A stretch of 64,000 nt of DNA, from positions 2,604,001 to 2,668,000 of the forward strand of contig NZ_CP029197.1 of NCBI RefSeq assembly GCF_008639165.1. Reading direction: 5' to 3'. The translations under genes and the position numbers were made by a program. Positions 26,547-36,903 of this stretch are shown here, in pieces; the stretch's first letter is position 1; the number at the start of each line of letters is the position of its first letter. The notes under the pieces are model-generated. The model was given only the letters and a program-made list of their open reading frames with translations, was not told where the DNA came from and searched no databases. This DNA comes from Streptomyces venezuelae ATCC 10712 (GTDB taxonomy: Bacteria; Actinomycetota; Actinomycetes; Streptomycetales; Streptomycetaceae).

Positions 26547-29500
26547 ATGACCACACCCGAAAACGGGAGCGCCATAGCCGGCCGCTCCGCGCACGGGCCC
26601 AGACGTGCGGCGCGCATCGCGGCCGCCGCCGGACTCGTCGCCGCGCTCGTCGCGACCGGCGCCGCCCCCGTGCTCGCCGCCGACGACCCGGCGGTCACTC
26701 CCCCGGTCAAGTCCTCCGACCCCGCGGACAAGCTCGGCGCCATCGACGCCCAGCGCCTCACCGAGGCCCAGGTCAGCGGCGAGAAGAACGTCACCGTCCT
26801 CGTCGCCACCGTCCCCGGCGCCACCGAGCAGGTCGCCGCCCAGCTGGACGCCGTCGCCGGCGCCTCGGTCGGCAAGCAGCAGGACGCCCTCGGCTACGTC
26901 CGCGCCACCCTGCCGACCGCCAAGGCCGAGGCCGCCATCCGGGCCGCCACGAAGCTCTCCTCCGTCCAGTCGGTCGACCTCCAGGCCGAGATCCCGCTGG
27001 ACGACCCGACGCCGGACGCGGGCGCCGCGACGGGTGCCGTCACCGGCACCACCGTCACGCGGACGTACCCGGCCCCGGGCCGCGACACCCCGGCGAAGAA
27101 CCCGTACAACCCGTCCCACGAGACGGGCGCGGTCGACTTCGTCAAGGAGCACCCCAAGGCCGACGGCCGCGGTGTGACCATCGGCATCCTGGACTCCGGT
27201 GTCGACCTCGGTCACCCGGCGCTGCAGAAGACCACCACCGGCGAGCGCAAGATCGTCGACTGGGTCACCGCCACCGACCCGCTGACCGAGGGCGACGCCA
27301 CCTGGCGCGCGCAGATCACCCCGGTCACCGGCCCGGTCTTCACCGCCGCCGCGCAGAGCTGGACGGCCCCGGCGGGCTCGTACCAGTTCAGCCGCTTCTC
27401 CGAGGCGGTCACCGCGGGCGGCGACCCGAAGGGCGACATCAACCGGGACGGCGACACCACCGACGTCTTCGGCATGCTGTACGACCCCGCCGCCGGCACC
27501 GTCCGCGTGGACACCGACCAGAACAACGACTTCACGGACAACGCGCCGATGAAGCCGTACAAGGACGGGAACCAGGTCGGCTACTTCGGTACCGACAACC
27601 CGGCCACCGAGGTCGCCGAGCGCACCCCGTTCGTCGTGGAGATCCGCAAGGACGTCGCCATGGACCCGCTGGGCGGGACCTGGGTCGGCCAGAAGCGCGA
27701 CTTCGTCAACATCGGTCTCGTCGAGTCCTCCCACGGCACCCACGTCGCCGGCATCACCGCCGCCAACAGCCTCTTCGGCGGCCGGATGAACGGCGCCGCG
27801 CCCGGCGCGAAGATCGTCTCCTCGCGCGCGTGCACCTGGAGCGGCGGCTGCACCAACACCGCCCTCACCGAGGGCATGACGGACCTCGTCGTCAACCGCG
27901 GAGTCGACATCGTCAACATGTCGATCGGCGGCCTGCCGCAGCAGAACGACGGCGACAACGTCCGCTCGCGCCTCTACACCCGCCTGATCGACCAGTACGG
28001 CGTCCAGCTGGTCATCTCGGCCGGCAACGAGGGCCCCGGCATCAACACCATCGGCGACCCCGGCCTGGCCGACAAGGTCCTCTCGGTCGGCGCGGCCGTC
28101 TCCAAGGAGACCTGGGCCGCCAACTACGGTTCGGCCGTCACCAAGAAGTACGCCATGTTCCCCTTCTCCTCGCGCGGCCCGCGTGAGGACGGCGGCTTCA
28201 CCCCGACGATCACCGCCCCCGGCTCGGCCGTGAACACCATCCCGACCTGGCTGCCGGGCGCCGGCGTCCCCGAGTCGGGCTACACCCTGCCCGCCGGCTA
28301 CGGCATGCTCAACGGCACCTCGATGTCCTCGCCGCAGGCGGCGGGCGCGAGCGCGCTGCTGATCTCGGCCGCCAAGCAGCGGGGCATCAAGCTCTCCCCG
28401 CTCACCCTGCGCACCGCGCTGACGTCCACCGCGCAGCGCATCCCCGGTGTCGCGGCGCACGAGCAGGGCTCGGGCCTCATGGACATCGAGGAGGCCTGGG
28501 AGTCGATCAAGGACGGCGCCACGGCGCACGACTACAAGGTCGAGGCCCCGGTCGACACCGTGATCTTCCCGGCCCCGCACACCGGCACCGGTGTGTACGA
28601 CCGCGAGGGCGGCCTCAAGGTCGGCGAGAAGCGCGTCTACGACGTCACCCTCACCCGCACGAGCGGCCCGAACCGGCCGATCGAGCACGAGCTGGACCTC
28701 AAGTACAACGACGGCACCTTCCGCATCCTCGGCGACGACGAGATCGACCTGCCGCTGAACAAGCCGGTCACCGTCAAGCTCCAGGCCCGCGCCGCCACCG
28801 CCGGTGCGCACAGCGTCATCCTGGAGGCCGACGACGAGCGCACCGAGGGCGTCGACAAGCAGATCCTCGCCACCTCGATCGTCGCGAACGACCTGACCGC
28901 CCCGGGCTACGGCTACACCGCCAGGGGCTCGGTGCAGCGCAACAGCAGCACGTCCTACTTCGTCACCGTGCCCGAGGGCGCCAAGACGCTGGAGGTCGCG
29001 CTCGGCGGTCTGAAGGAGAAGAGCCAGACCCGGTTCATCTCCGTCCACCCGTACGGCGTCGCCGTCGAGGACAGCGCGACCACCATGTGCTACCCGCACT
29101 ACAACCCGGCGAACACCTGCCGTCCGGACCTGCGCTCGTACGCCGACCCGACGCCCGGCGTCTGGGAGGTCGAGGTCGAGGCCCGCCGCACGTCGCCGGA
29201 CCTGGACAACCCGTACACCCTGGGCGTCTCCGTCCTCGGCGCCGACTTCGACCCGGCCGTCCAGACGGTCCCGGAGGCGAAGATCGGCACCCCGGCCGCC
29301 GTCCAATGGCAGGTCACCAACCGCTTCGCGGCCATCCAGGGCACGCTGAAGGGCGGCTCGCTCGGCTCGCAGAAGTCCGAGACGCCGACCATCCAGCACC
29401 ACGAGACGCAGACCCGGACCGTCACCATCGGCGAGGGCGTCGAGCGGCTCGACATCGCCATCGGCAACACCTCCGACAAGGCCGCCGACCTCGACCTCAC

Positions 29501-29867
29501 GGTCACACTCGACGGCAAGCAGGTCGGCCAGTCGGCGGACGGCGACTCGGAGGAGTCCGTCTCCCTGGAGAAGCCGGCCCCGGGCACGTACACCGTCGTC
29601 ATCGACGGCTACTCGGTCCAGGCCGCGGGCGGCACCACGTACGACTACAAGGACGTGTACTACTCGTCCGCGCTCGGCACCGTGAAGGTCGACGGCACGA
29701 AGCCGGTCGACCTGGCGAACGGCGCTTCCGCGACCGTGGCCGCCGAGGTGCTGGTCGCCGGCGCCGCTCCCGAGGGACGCCAGTTCTTCGGCGAGGTGCG
29801 GCTGGTCAACGGCCGCGGCACCGTCGCGGGCACCGGCAGCGTCCTGATCGGCGCCGTCACCCCGTAA
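26547..29867 (+). CDS. Large secreted subtilisin-like serine peptidase (S8)
   Basis: A 1106-residue preproenzyme. The second of two close ATGs is used, since AGCAGGG sits correctly before it. A signal peptide ends near AAPVLAADD (about residue 42), followed by an inhibitor-like propeptide (about 60-145). Triad: Asp216 in ILDSGVDLGHP, His396 in SSHGTHVAGI, Ser592 in NGTSMSSPQAAG; the oxyanion Asn is in ISAGNEGPG. The Asp-His interval of 180 residues is far longer than in subtilisin (32) and resembles tripeptidyl peptidase II. Residues 650-1106 form beta-rich C-terminal domains. It degrades extracellular protein. Confidence 0.92.
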   Translation: MTTPENGSAIAGRSAHGPRRAARIAAAAGLVAALVATGAAPVLAADDPAVTPPVKSSDPADKLGAIDAQRLTEAQVSGEKNVTVLVATVPGATEQVAAQLDAVAGASVGKQQDALGYVRATLPTAKAEAAIRAATKLSSVQSVDLQAEIPLDDPTPDAGAATGAVTGTTVTRTYPAPGRDTPAKNPYNPSHETGAVDFVKEHPKADGRGVTIGILDSGVDLGHPALQKTTTGERKIVDWVTATDPLTEGDATWRAQITPVTGPVFTAAAQSWTAPAGSYQFSRFSEAVTAGGDPKGDINRDGDTTDVFGMLYDPAAGTVRVDTDQNNDFTDNAPMKPYKDGNQVGYFGTDNPATEVAERTPFVVEIRKDVAMDPLGGTWVGQKRDFVNIGLVESSHGTHVAGITAANSLFGGRMNGAAPGAKIVSSRACTWSGGCTNTALTEGMTDLVVNRGVDIVNMSIGGLPQQNDGDNVRSRLYTRLIDQYGVQLVISAGNEGPGINTIGDPGLADKVLSVGAAVSKETWAANYGSAVTKKYAMFPFSSRGPREDGGFTPTITAPGSAVNTIPTWLPGAGVPESGYTLPAGYGMLNGTSMSSPQAAGASALLISAAKQRGIKLSPLTLRTALTSTAQRIPGVAAHEQGSGLMDIEEAWESIKDGATAHDYKVEAPVDTVIFPAPHTGTGVYDREGGLKVGEKRVYDVTLTRTSGPNRPIEHELDLKYNDGTFRILGDDEIDLPLNKPVTVKLQARAATAGAHSVILEADDERTEGVDKQILATSIVANDLTAPGYGYTARGSVQRNSSTSYFVTVPEGAKTLEVALGGLKEKSQTRFISVHPYGVAVEDSATTMCYPHYNPANTCRPDLRSYADPTPGVWEVEVEARRTSPDLDNPYTLGVSVLGADFDPAVQTVPEAKIGTPAAVQWQVTNRFAAIQGTLKGGSLGSQKSETPTIQHHETQTRTVTIGEGVERLDIAIGNTSDKAADLDLTVTLDGKQVGQSADGDSEESVSLEKPAPGTYTVVIDGYSVQAAGGTTYDYKDVYYSSALGTVKVDGTKPVDLANGASATVAAEVLVAGAAPEGRQFFGEVRLVNGRGTVAGTGSVLIGAVTP

Positions 29868-31052
<1,185 letters not shown>

Positions 31053-31066
31053 CGCCCGCAAGCGTA

Positions 31067-31102
31067 CGAGGGCGGCCATCCGGGGACGGATGGCCGCCCT
31101 CG
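31067..31102 (+). terminator. Terminator after asd
   Basis: A perfect 15-base stem, CGAGGGCGGCCATCC with its complement, and a six-base loop. Confidence 0.85.
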
Positions 31103-31190
31103 CGCGTTCGCCCTGGGAAATGTTCCGTGCGCTGCCGACACACCCCGTGGAAGGATGGGCCAAACATCACAAAACCGAGGAGTTGACCGG

Positions 31191-33773
31191 GTGCCTGGCA
31201 CGAACCTGACCCGTGAAGAGGCCCAGCAGCGGGCGGCGCTGCTGACCGTGGACGCGTACGAGGTCGAACTCGACCTCTCCGGTGCGCAGGAGGGCGGCAC
31301 CTACCGGTCCGTCACCACCGTCCGCTTCGATTCCGCCGAGGCCGGTGCCTCGACCTTCATCGACCTCGTCGCGCCCGCCGTCCACGAGGTCGTGCTGAAC
31401 GGCCACGCGCTGGACGTCGCCGCCGTCTTCCGCGACTCGCGGATCGCGCTGGCCCACCTGGTCGCCGGCCGCAACGAGCTCAAGGTCGTCGCGGACTGCG
31501 CGTACACCAACACCGGCGAGGGTCTGCACCGCTTCGTCGACCCGGTCGACGACCAGGCCTATCTGTACACGCAGTTCGAGGTGCCGGACGCCCGTCGCGT
31601 CTTCGCCTCGTTCGAGCAGCCCGACCTCAAGGCGACCTTCCAGTTCACCGTGAAGGCGCCGAGCGGCTGGTCGGTCATCTCGAACTCGCCGACGCCGAAG
31701 CCCGAGGGCGACGTCTGGGTCTTCGAGCCGACCCCGCGGATCTCCACCTACATCACGGCGCTCATCGTCGGCCCGTACCACTCGGTGCACTCGACGTACG
31801 AGGGCAAGGACGGCCAGAGCGTCCCGCTCGGCATCTACTGCCGGCCGTCGCTCGCCGAGTTCCTCGACGCCGACCACATCTTCGACGTCACGCGCCAGGG
31901 CTTCGACTGGTTCCAGGAGAAGTTCGCGTACGACTACCCGTTCGCCAAGTACGACCAGCTCTTCGTGCCGGAGTTCAACGCGGGCGCGATGGAGAACGCG
32001 GGCGCGGTCACCATCCGCGACCAGTACGTCTTCCGCTCGAAGGTCACGGACGCGGCGTACGAGCGGCGCGCCGAGACGATCCTGCACGAGCTCGCCCACA
32101 TGTGGTTCGGCGACCTCGTCACCATGGAGTGGTGGAACGACCTCTGGCTGAACGAGTCGTTCGCCACCTACACCTCCGTCGCCTGCCAGGCCTCGGTGCC
32201 CGGCACCCGCTGGCCGAACGCCTGGACCACCTTCGCCAACGCGGAGAAGACCTGGGCCTACCGCCAGGACCAGCTGCCGTCTACCCACCCGATCATGGCC
32301 GAGATCAACGACCTGGAGGACGTGCTCGTCAACTTCGACGGGATCACGTACGCCAAGGGCGCCTCGGTCCTCAAGCAGCTCGTCGCCTACGTCGGCCAGG
32401 ACGAGTTCTTCAAGGGCGTGCAGGCCTACTTCCAGGCGCACGCCTTCGGCAACACCCGCCTGTCCGACCTCCTCGGCGCGCTGGAGGAGACCTCCGGACG
32501 CGACCTGAAGACCTGGTCGAAGGCGTGGCTCGAGACCGCCGGCATCAACATCCTCCGCCCGGAGATCGAGACCGACGAGAACGGCTCGATCACCTCCTTC
32601 GCCGTCAAGCAGGAGGCCCCGGCGCTGCCCGCCGGCGCCAAGGGCGAGGCCGTGCTGCGCCCGCACCGGATCGCGATCGGCTTCTACGACCTCGACGCGG
32701 CCGGCAAGCTGGTCCGCACCGAGCGCCTCGAACTCGACATCGAGGCCGCCGGTCTCACCGCCGTACCGCAGCTCGTGGGCAAGGCCCGCCCGGCGGTCGT
32801 CCTGCTCAACGACGACGACCTGTCGTACGCCAAGGTCCGCCTCGACGAGGTGTCCCTGAAGAACGTCACCGCGCACCTCGGCGACTTCGCCGAGTCCCTG
32901 CCGCGCGCCCTGTGCTGGGCCTCCGCCTGGGACATGACCCGCGACGGCGAGCTGGCCACCCGTGACTACCTGGAGCTCGTGCTCTCCGGAGTCGCCAAGG
33001 AGTCCGACATCGGCGTGGTCCAGTCGCTCCAGGGCCAGGTCAAGGCGGCCCTCGACCTGTACGCGGCGCCGGAGTGGCGCGAGGCCGGTCTGGCCCGCTG
33101 GACCGAGGCCACCCTCGCCCACCTCCAGGCGGCCGCGCCCGCGAGCGACCACCAGCTGGCGTGGGCGCGCGCCTTCGCGGCGACCGCCCGCACCCCGCAG
33201 CAGCTGGACCTGCTCGCCGCCCTCCTGGAGGGCCGCGAGACCATCGAGGGCCTGGCGGTCGACACCGAGCTGCGCTGGGCGTTCGTCCAGCGGCTCGCGG
33301 CCACCGGCGTCTACGACGAGACCGAGATCGCCGGCGAGCTGGACCGCGACCGCACGGCGGCGGGCGAGCGGCACGCGGCCACCGCGCGCGCGGCCCGTCC
33401 GACGGAGGCGGCGAAGGCGGAGGCCTGGGCGTCGGTCGTCGAGGACGACAAGCTGGCGAACGCCGTGCAGGAGGCGGTCATCGGCGGCTTCGTCCAGTCC
33501 GACCAGCGTGAGCTGCTCGCCCCGTACGCGGCGAAGTACTTCGCGTCGATCAAGGGCGTCTCGGAGACCCGCAGCCACGAGATGATCCAGCAGATCGTGG
33601 TCGGCCTCTACCCGACGCTCCAGGTCTCGCAGCAGACCCTGGACGCGACGGACGCGTGGATCGCCGAGCACGACCCGGCGCCGGCGCTGCGGCGTCTGGT
33701 GACGGAGTGCCGCGCGGGCGTCGAGCGCGCCCTGCGGGCGCAGGCGGCGGACGCGGCCGCGGCGACCGTCTGA
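31191..33773 (+). CDS. pepN: Aminopeptidase N (M1 family), second copy
   Basis: An 860-residue zinc aminopeptidase paralogous to the one at 18216. The GTG start (reading PGTNLTREEAQQRA) has GAGGAG upstream. Motifs: GAMENAG for substrate binding, HELAHMWFGD for zinc and LNESFAT for the third ligand. It differs by having Glu-Trp-Trp-Asn after the zinc site where the first copy has Val-Trp-Trp-Asp. No signal peptide. Two full-length copies imply different substrate ranges or regulation, which sequence alone does not resolve. Confidence 0.94.
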   Translation: MPGTNLTREEAQQRAALLTVDAYEVELDLSGAQEGGTYRSVTTVRFDSAEAGASTFIDLVAPAVHEVVLNGHALDVAAVFRDSRIALAHLVAGRNELKVVADCAYTNTGEGLHRFVDPVDDQAYLYTQFEVPDARRVFASFEQPDLKATFQFTVKAPSGWSVISNSPTPKPEGDVWVFEPTPRISTYITALIVGPYHSVHSTYEGKDGQSVPLGIYCRPSLAEFLDADHIFDVTRQGFDWFQEKFAYDYPFAKYDQLFVPEFNAGAMENAGAVTIRDQYVFRSKVTDAAYERRAETILHELAHMWFGDLVTMEWWNDLWLNESFATYTSVACQASVPGTRWPNAWTTFANAEKTWAYRQDQLPSTHPIMAEINDLEDVLVNFDGITYAKGASVLKQLVAYVGQDEFFKGVQAYFQAHAFGNTRLSDLLGALEETSGRDLKTWSKAWLETAGINILRPEIETDENGSITSFAVKQEAPALPAGAKGEAVLRPHRIAIGFYDLDAAGKLVRTERLELDIEAAGLTAVPQLVGKARPAVVLLNDDDLSYAKVRLDEVSLKNVTAHLGDFAESLPRALCWASAWDMTRDGELATRDYLELVLSGVAKESDIGVVQSLQGQVKAALDLYAAPEWREAGLARWTEATLAHLQAAAPASDHQLAWARAFAATARTPQQLDLLAALLEGRETIEGLAVDTELRWAFVQRLAATGVYDETEIAGELDRDRTAAGERHAATARAARPTEAAKAEAWASVVEDDKLANAVQEAVIGGFVQSDQRELLAPYAAKYFASIKGVSETRSHEMIQQIVVGLYPTLQVSQQTLDATDAWIAEHDPAPALRRLVTECRAGVERALRAQAADAAAATV

Positions 33774-33790
33774 CGGCTCCCGTGAGATGA

Positions 33791-33830
33791 GGAAGGGCCC
33801 CCGGACCGCTGACGGTCCGGGGGCCCTTTC
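33791..33830. terminator. Bidirectional terminator between aminopeptidase N and the 33849 gene
   Basis: AAGGGCCCCCGGACCG with its perfect complement around CTGA, between convergent genes. Confidence 0.87.
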
Positions 33831-33848
33831 ACGCACGGGACGGCGGGG

Positions 33849-35567
33849 TCAGCCCAGGGAGTCGATCCACTGCCAGCCGCCGGTGCCGACGGTCACGGCC
33901 GGGCCGAAGCCGGTGGGCGTGCCCGGCAGGAACTCCAGGTTCTCGGCGGTCCCCTCGCTACGGGTCGACCACAGGTCGGGGACCTTGTCGCCGTTCACGT
34001 CGCCGGCCGACAGCAGGAGGCGGCGGTCGGCGACGGCCGCCGTGGCGCCGCCGAGGGTGGCCGGGTCGGTGCCGAGGTGCTGGGTTCCCCGGCTCGGGTA
34101 CTGCTTGACCGCGCCGGTCGCGCGGTCCCTGGCCCACACGTCGGCCTTCTTGTCGCCGTCGACGTCGCCGGGCGTCAGCACGTCGTACCCGGCCCACTCC
34201 GCGTCGCCGATCTGGAGAGCCGCCCTGGGGGCGAAGGTGGGCTGTCCCGCCTTCGGTTCGCCGCCGCGGTGCAGCCACAGGCCGGTGCCGCTGCGGACGA
34301 GGACGTCGGGCAGCCCGTCGCCGTCCACGTCGCCCGCCGCGAGGGGGGTGAGGCCGCTCCAGCCGGTGGGCCGGCCACCCATGGCGAGGCGCGGGCCGAG
34401 CTCGCCGCCGCCGGTGCCGGGGTAGACCCACAGGTCGTTGCCGATGCGGGCGAGCACGTCCGGATGGCCGTCGCCGGTCCAGTCGCCGCGGTGGCTGACG
34501 ACGGCGCCGGACCAGCCTCCGGTGCCGATCAGGCGCGGGGTGCCGAGGCCGCCGTCGCCCGTGCCCGGGTACAGCCGCAGGTTGCCGTCGTCCTTCACCG
34601 CGAGGACGTCGGGGCGGCCGTCGCCGGTGAGGTCCGTGTCGACGCCGGAGCCCAGGCGGGCGGCGGCGCGGAGCAGCTTGTGGTCGGAGAGCGGCTTGGT
34701 GCCCGGCGACTCGGGCTCGAAGGCGTCGGCCCGGACGGTGTGGAAGTCGCGTGCGCTGAGGAAGACGTGGTCGAACTTCCTGCCGCTCGCGACGGTCGGC
34801 TCACCGGAGTGGCAGGAAGTGGCGCCGCTGGTGAGGCAGTTCTCGGTGAAGAAGTCGCGGTCGTTCTCGTCGGCCTCGACGAAGGGTCCGGTGCCGGGCA
34901 GGCCGGTGCGGATCGGGTTCAGGGCGGGGTCGTAGACGGCTTCCATGCCCGCGTTGAGGTCGGTGCCGAGGATCACCGGGGCTCCGGCGGCCCAGGTCTC
35001 GATGTGCGCCATGACCTGCGAGGAGCCGTTGTCCGGCTTGATGTACTGGGCGAGGTGGGTGGTGCAGGCGAGCGTGGTGCGGCCGTCGACCGGGCCGCGC
35101 GCGCAGAGCACCGAGCGGGCCTCCTCGTTCGCCGGGACGGTCAGGTTCGCCACGTACCGCTCCACGGCCGGGGCCTTGACGAAGACGCCGAGGCCGAACC
35201 GGGCGTCGCCGGTGGCGGACCACTTCGCGCAGTCGGGGTCGGTCGTGGTGGAGGTCCACACGCCCTTGTAGCCGGGGAGGGAGTCGCGCAGGGCGGCCCA
35301 CTGGCCGATGCACAGCTCCTGGAGCATGAGGGCGTCGGTGTCCCAGGCCAGGACCTCCTCGCGGAGTTCGGCCGTCCAGGCGGCCGGGTCGAGGTCGCTC
35401 CGGCAGGTGTGCGCGCCGCAGACGTTGTACGTGATCGTGCGCACCGGCGGCGCGGTGGCCGGGTCCACGGTGTCGGCCGCGGCCACGGTCACCGTGCCGG
35501 CGAGCAGCGCCAGGGCGGCGGTGAGCCGAACTCCCCAGCGCAGGGCGATTCTTCGGAGGGTGGTCAT
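33849..35567 (-). CDS. Secreted endonuclease/exonuclease/phosphatase-family protein with FG-GAP repeats
   Basis: A 572-residue secreted protein. I use the ATG giving MTTLRRIALRW, which leads straight into the signal peptide (LTAALALLAGTVTVAAA). Residues 35-300 are an EEP metal-dependent phosphodiesterase domain with TYNVCG, LMLQELC, ILGTDLNAG, FDHVFLS and LSDHKLL. Residues 305-572 hold five FG-GAP/VCBS calcium-binding repeats such as DLTGDGRPDVL, DWTGDGHPDVL, DVDGDGLPDVL and DVNGDKVPDLW. It could be a nuclease, sphingomyelinase-like enzyme or other phosphodiesterase. The repeats suggest surface or matrix binding. Confidence 0.88.
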   Translation of the reverse strand: MTTLRRIALRWGVRLTAALALLAGTVTVAAADTVDPATAPPVRTITYNVCGAHTCRSDLDPAAWTAELREEVLAWDTDALMLQELCIGQWAALRDSLPGYKGVWTSTTTDPDCAKWSATGDARFGLGVFVKAPAVERYVANLTVPANEEARSVLCARGPVDGRTTLACTTHLAQYIKPDNGSSQVMAHIETWAAGAPVILGTDLNAGMEAVYDPALNPIRTGLPGTGPFVEADENDRDFFTENCLTSGATSCHSGEPTVASGRKFDHVFLSARDFHTVRADAFEPESPGTKPLSDHKLLRAAARLGSGVDTDLTGDGRPDVLAVKDDGNLRLYPGTGDGGLGTPRLIGTGGWSGAVVSHRGDWTGDGHPDVLARIGNDLWVYPGTGGGELGPRLAMGGRPTGWSGLTPLAAGDVDGDGLPDVLVRSGTGLWLHRGGEPKAGQPTFAPRAALQIGDAEWAGYDVLTPGDVDGDKKADVWARDRATGAVKQYPSRGTQHLGTDPATLGGATAAVADRRLLLSAGDVNGDKVPDLWSTRSEGTAENLEFLPGTPTGFGPAVTVGTGGWQWIDSLG

Positions 35568-35696
35568 TCGGATCAGCCTACTGATCATTCTGACGCGTAC
35601 CGATCACGAGAAACCGGCCGTGAGGTCCGCCCGGCGGGCGGGCGTCGGCGCGCTGCCGCGCCGCCGGGCGGAAGTTGTGCGGGCTCCGGGCCGGGG

Positions 35697-36830
35697 TCAG
35701 CCGCCGAGCGCGGTGAACCGGGCGCGCAGCTCGGCCGCGCCCTGCTCGGTCAGGGCTCCGTGGAGCCGCATCCGGGCGACGCCGCCGTCGGGGAAGGCGT
35801 CGAGGCGGACGTGGGTGACGACGGCCTGGGCGGGCAGTTTGAAGCGGTGCAGGGTGTCGGGCTGGAGCTTGGTGCGGGGGATGATCTCGAACCACTCGCC
35901 CGACTCGCCGTTGCGGCCCTGGAGGGCGATCCAGCCGGCCGAGTTGCCCTTGAGGTAGGCGGTGTCGATCTCGACGGCGCGAACGGCACCCTGCGCGGCG
36001 AGCCGGAAGCGCACCCAGTCGTTGGTGCCGCGCACCCGGCGGCGGCGGTTCTCCCAGCCGTCGTCCATCTTGCGGGAGGTGCCGGGCAGGATGATCTGGG
36101 TCGGCGAGGAGTAGAACCTGTCCGAGGCGTCCTCGTACGCACCGCCGTTGAGCACGGAGATCAGGTCGAGGGTGCCGAGCAGCTCCAGCCACTCGGGGTC
36201 GGGCACGACCTCGCCGTGGACGCGGAGGCGGGCGATGCCGCCGTCGGGGTGCTGGCAGACCCGCACGTGGGTGAAGCGGCGCTCGGCGTCGATCTCGAAG
36301 CCGTTGGCGGCGTGGCCGCGGACGGGGGTGGGCGGGACGAGCTCCTCCCACTTCACGTCGTCGGCGAGCAGCTGCTCGGGGCTGGGCGACCCCTCCACCG
36401 CGGTGGCCTGGATGCTCACGCGCTGCGGGTAGTTGCCGCGGAAGTGGGCGGTGTCGACGATGATCCCGCGGATCACGCCGGGGGCGCCGAGCCGGACGAT
36501 CGCCCAGTCGTGGTCCTCGGGGGCGGGGAAGACGTTCTCGGCGTCGGCGCCGCGGCGGCGGCGGGTCTCCCAGCCGTCCATGATCTTGCCCTTGTGGCCG
36601 AAGTGCTCCGGGTCGAAGACGGCCCGCTCGCGGACGAGGAGGTTCTCCCGCTCGGCGAAGAACTCGTCGTTCGCCGCGACGACGCCGCCGCCGAGCCGGC
36701 GGTCGGCGAGGTCGACCAGTTCGGTGAAGGGGAAGTCACCGGTGCGGTAGTCGGCGTACGGGTCGCCGCCGGAGTACGGGGCGGCGTCGTTGGCGTGCGG
36801 GTCCTGGTCCTGGCTCGTCTCGAAGGTCAT
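35697..36830 (-). CDS. alc: Allantoicase
   Basis: Hydrolyses allantoate to ureidoglycolate and urea in purine catabolism. The 377 residues form two tandem allantoicase jelly-roll domains, each with a matching motif set: KIMDGWETRRRR ... DWAIVRLGAPG ... HFRGNYPQ, then KMDDGWENRRRR ... DWVRFRLAAQG ... YLKGNSAG. The ATG at 36830 gives MTFETSQDQD. No other allantoin gene is nearby. It follows the LysR gene on the same strand; a bipartite element upstream is shared with the 37821 exporter. Confidence 0.93.
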   Translation of the reverse strand: MTFETSQDQDPHANDAAPYSGGDPYADYRTGDFPFTELVDLADRRLGGGVVAANDEFFAERENLLVRERAVFDPEHFGHKGKIMDGWETRRRRGADAENVFPAPEDHDWAIVRLGAPGVIRGIIVDTAHFRGNYPQRVSIQATAVEGSPSPEQLLADDVKWEELVPPTPVRGHAANGFEIDAERRFTHVRVCQHPDGGIARLRVHGEVVPDPEWLELLGTLDLISVLNGGAYEDASDRFYSSPTQIILPGTSRKMDDGWENRRRRVRGTNDWVRFRLAAQGAVRAVEIDTAYLKGNSAGWIALQGRNGESGEWFEIIPRTKLQPDTLHRFKLPAQAVVTHVRLDAFPDGGVARMRLHGALTEQGAAELRARFTALGG

Positions 36831-36860
36831 GCCTCGACTGTGCGCCCGGAGGACCTGGTC

Positions 36861-36903
36861 GGTCCATCGAATGTTTTCGACGATGCCGTTCAGTTCTGCT
36901 GAA
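36861..36903 (-). promoter_or_regulatory. Bipartite regulatory element, copy A (before allantoicase)
   Basis: On the minus strand: TTCAG-N5-CTGAA, then 17 bases, then TTCGATGGACC, ending 31 bases before the alc start. The inverted repeat overlaps the last codons of the LysR gene. A near-identical copy lies at 38836-38878. The likely binder is the LysR protein encoded between them. Confidence 0.65.
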
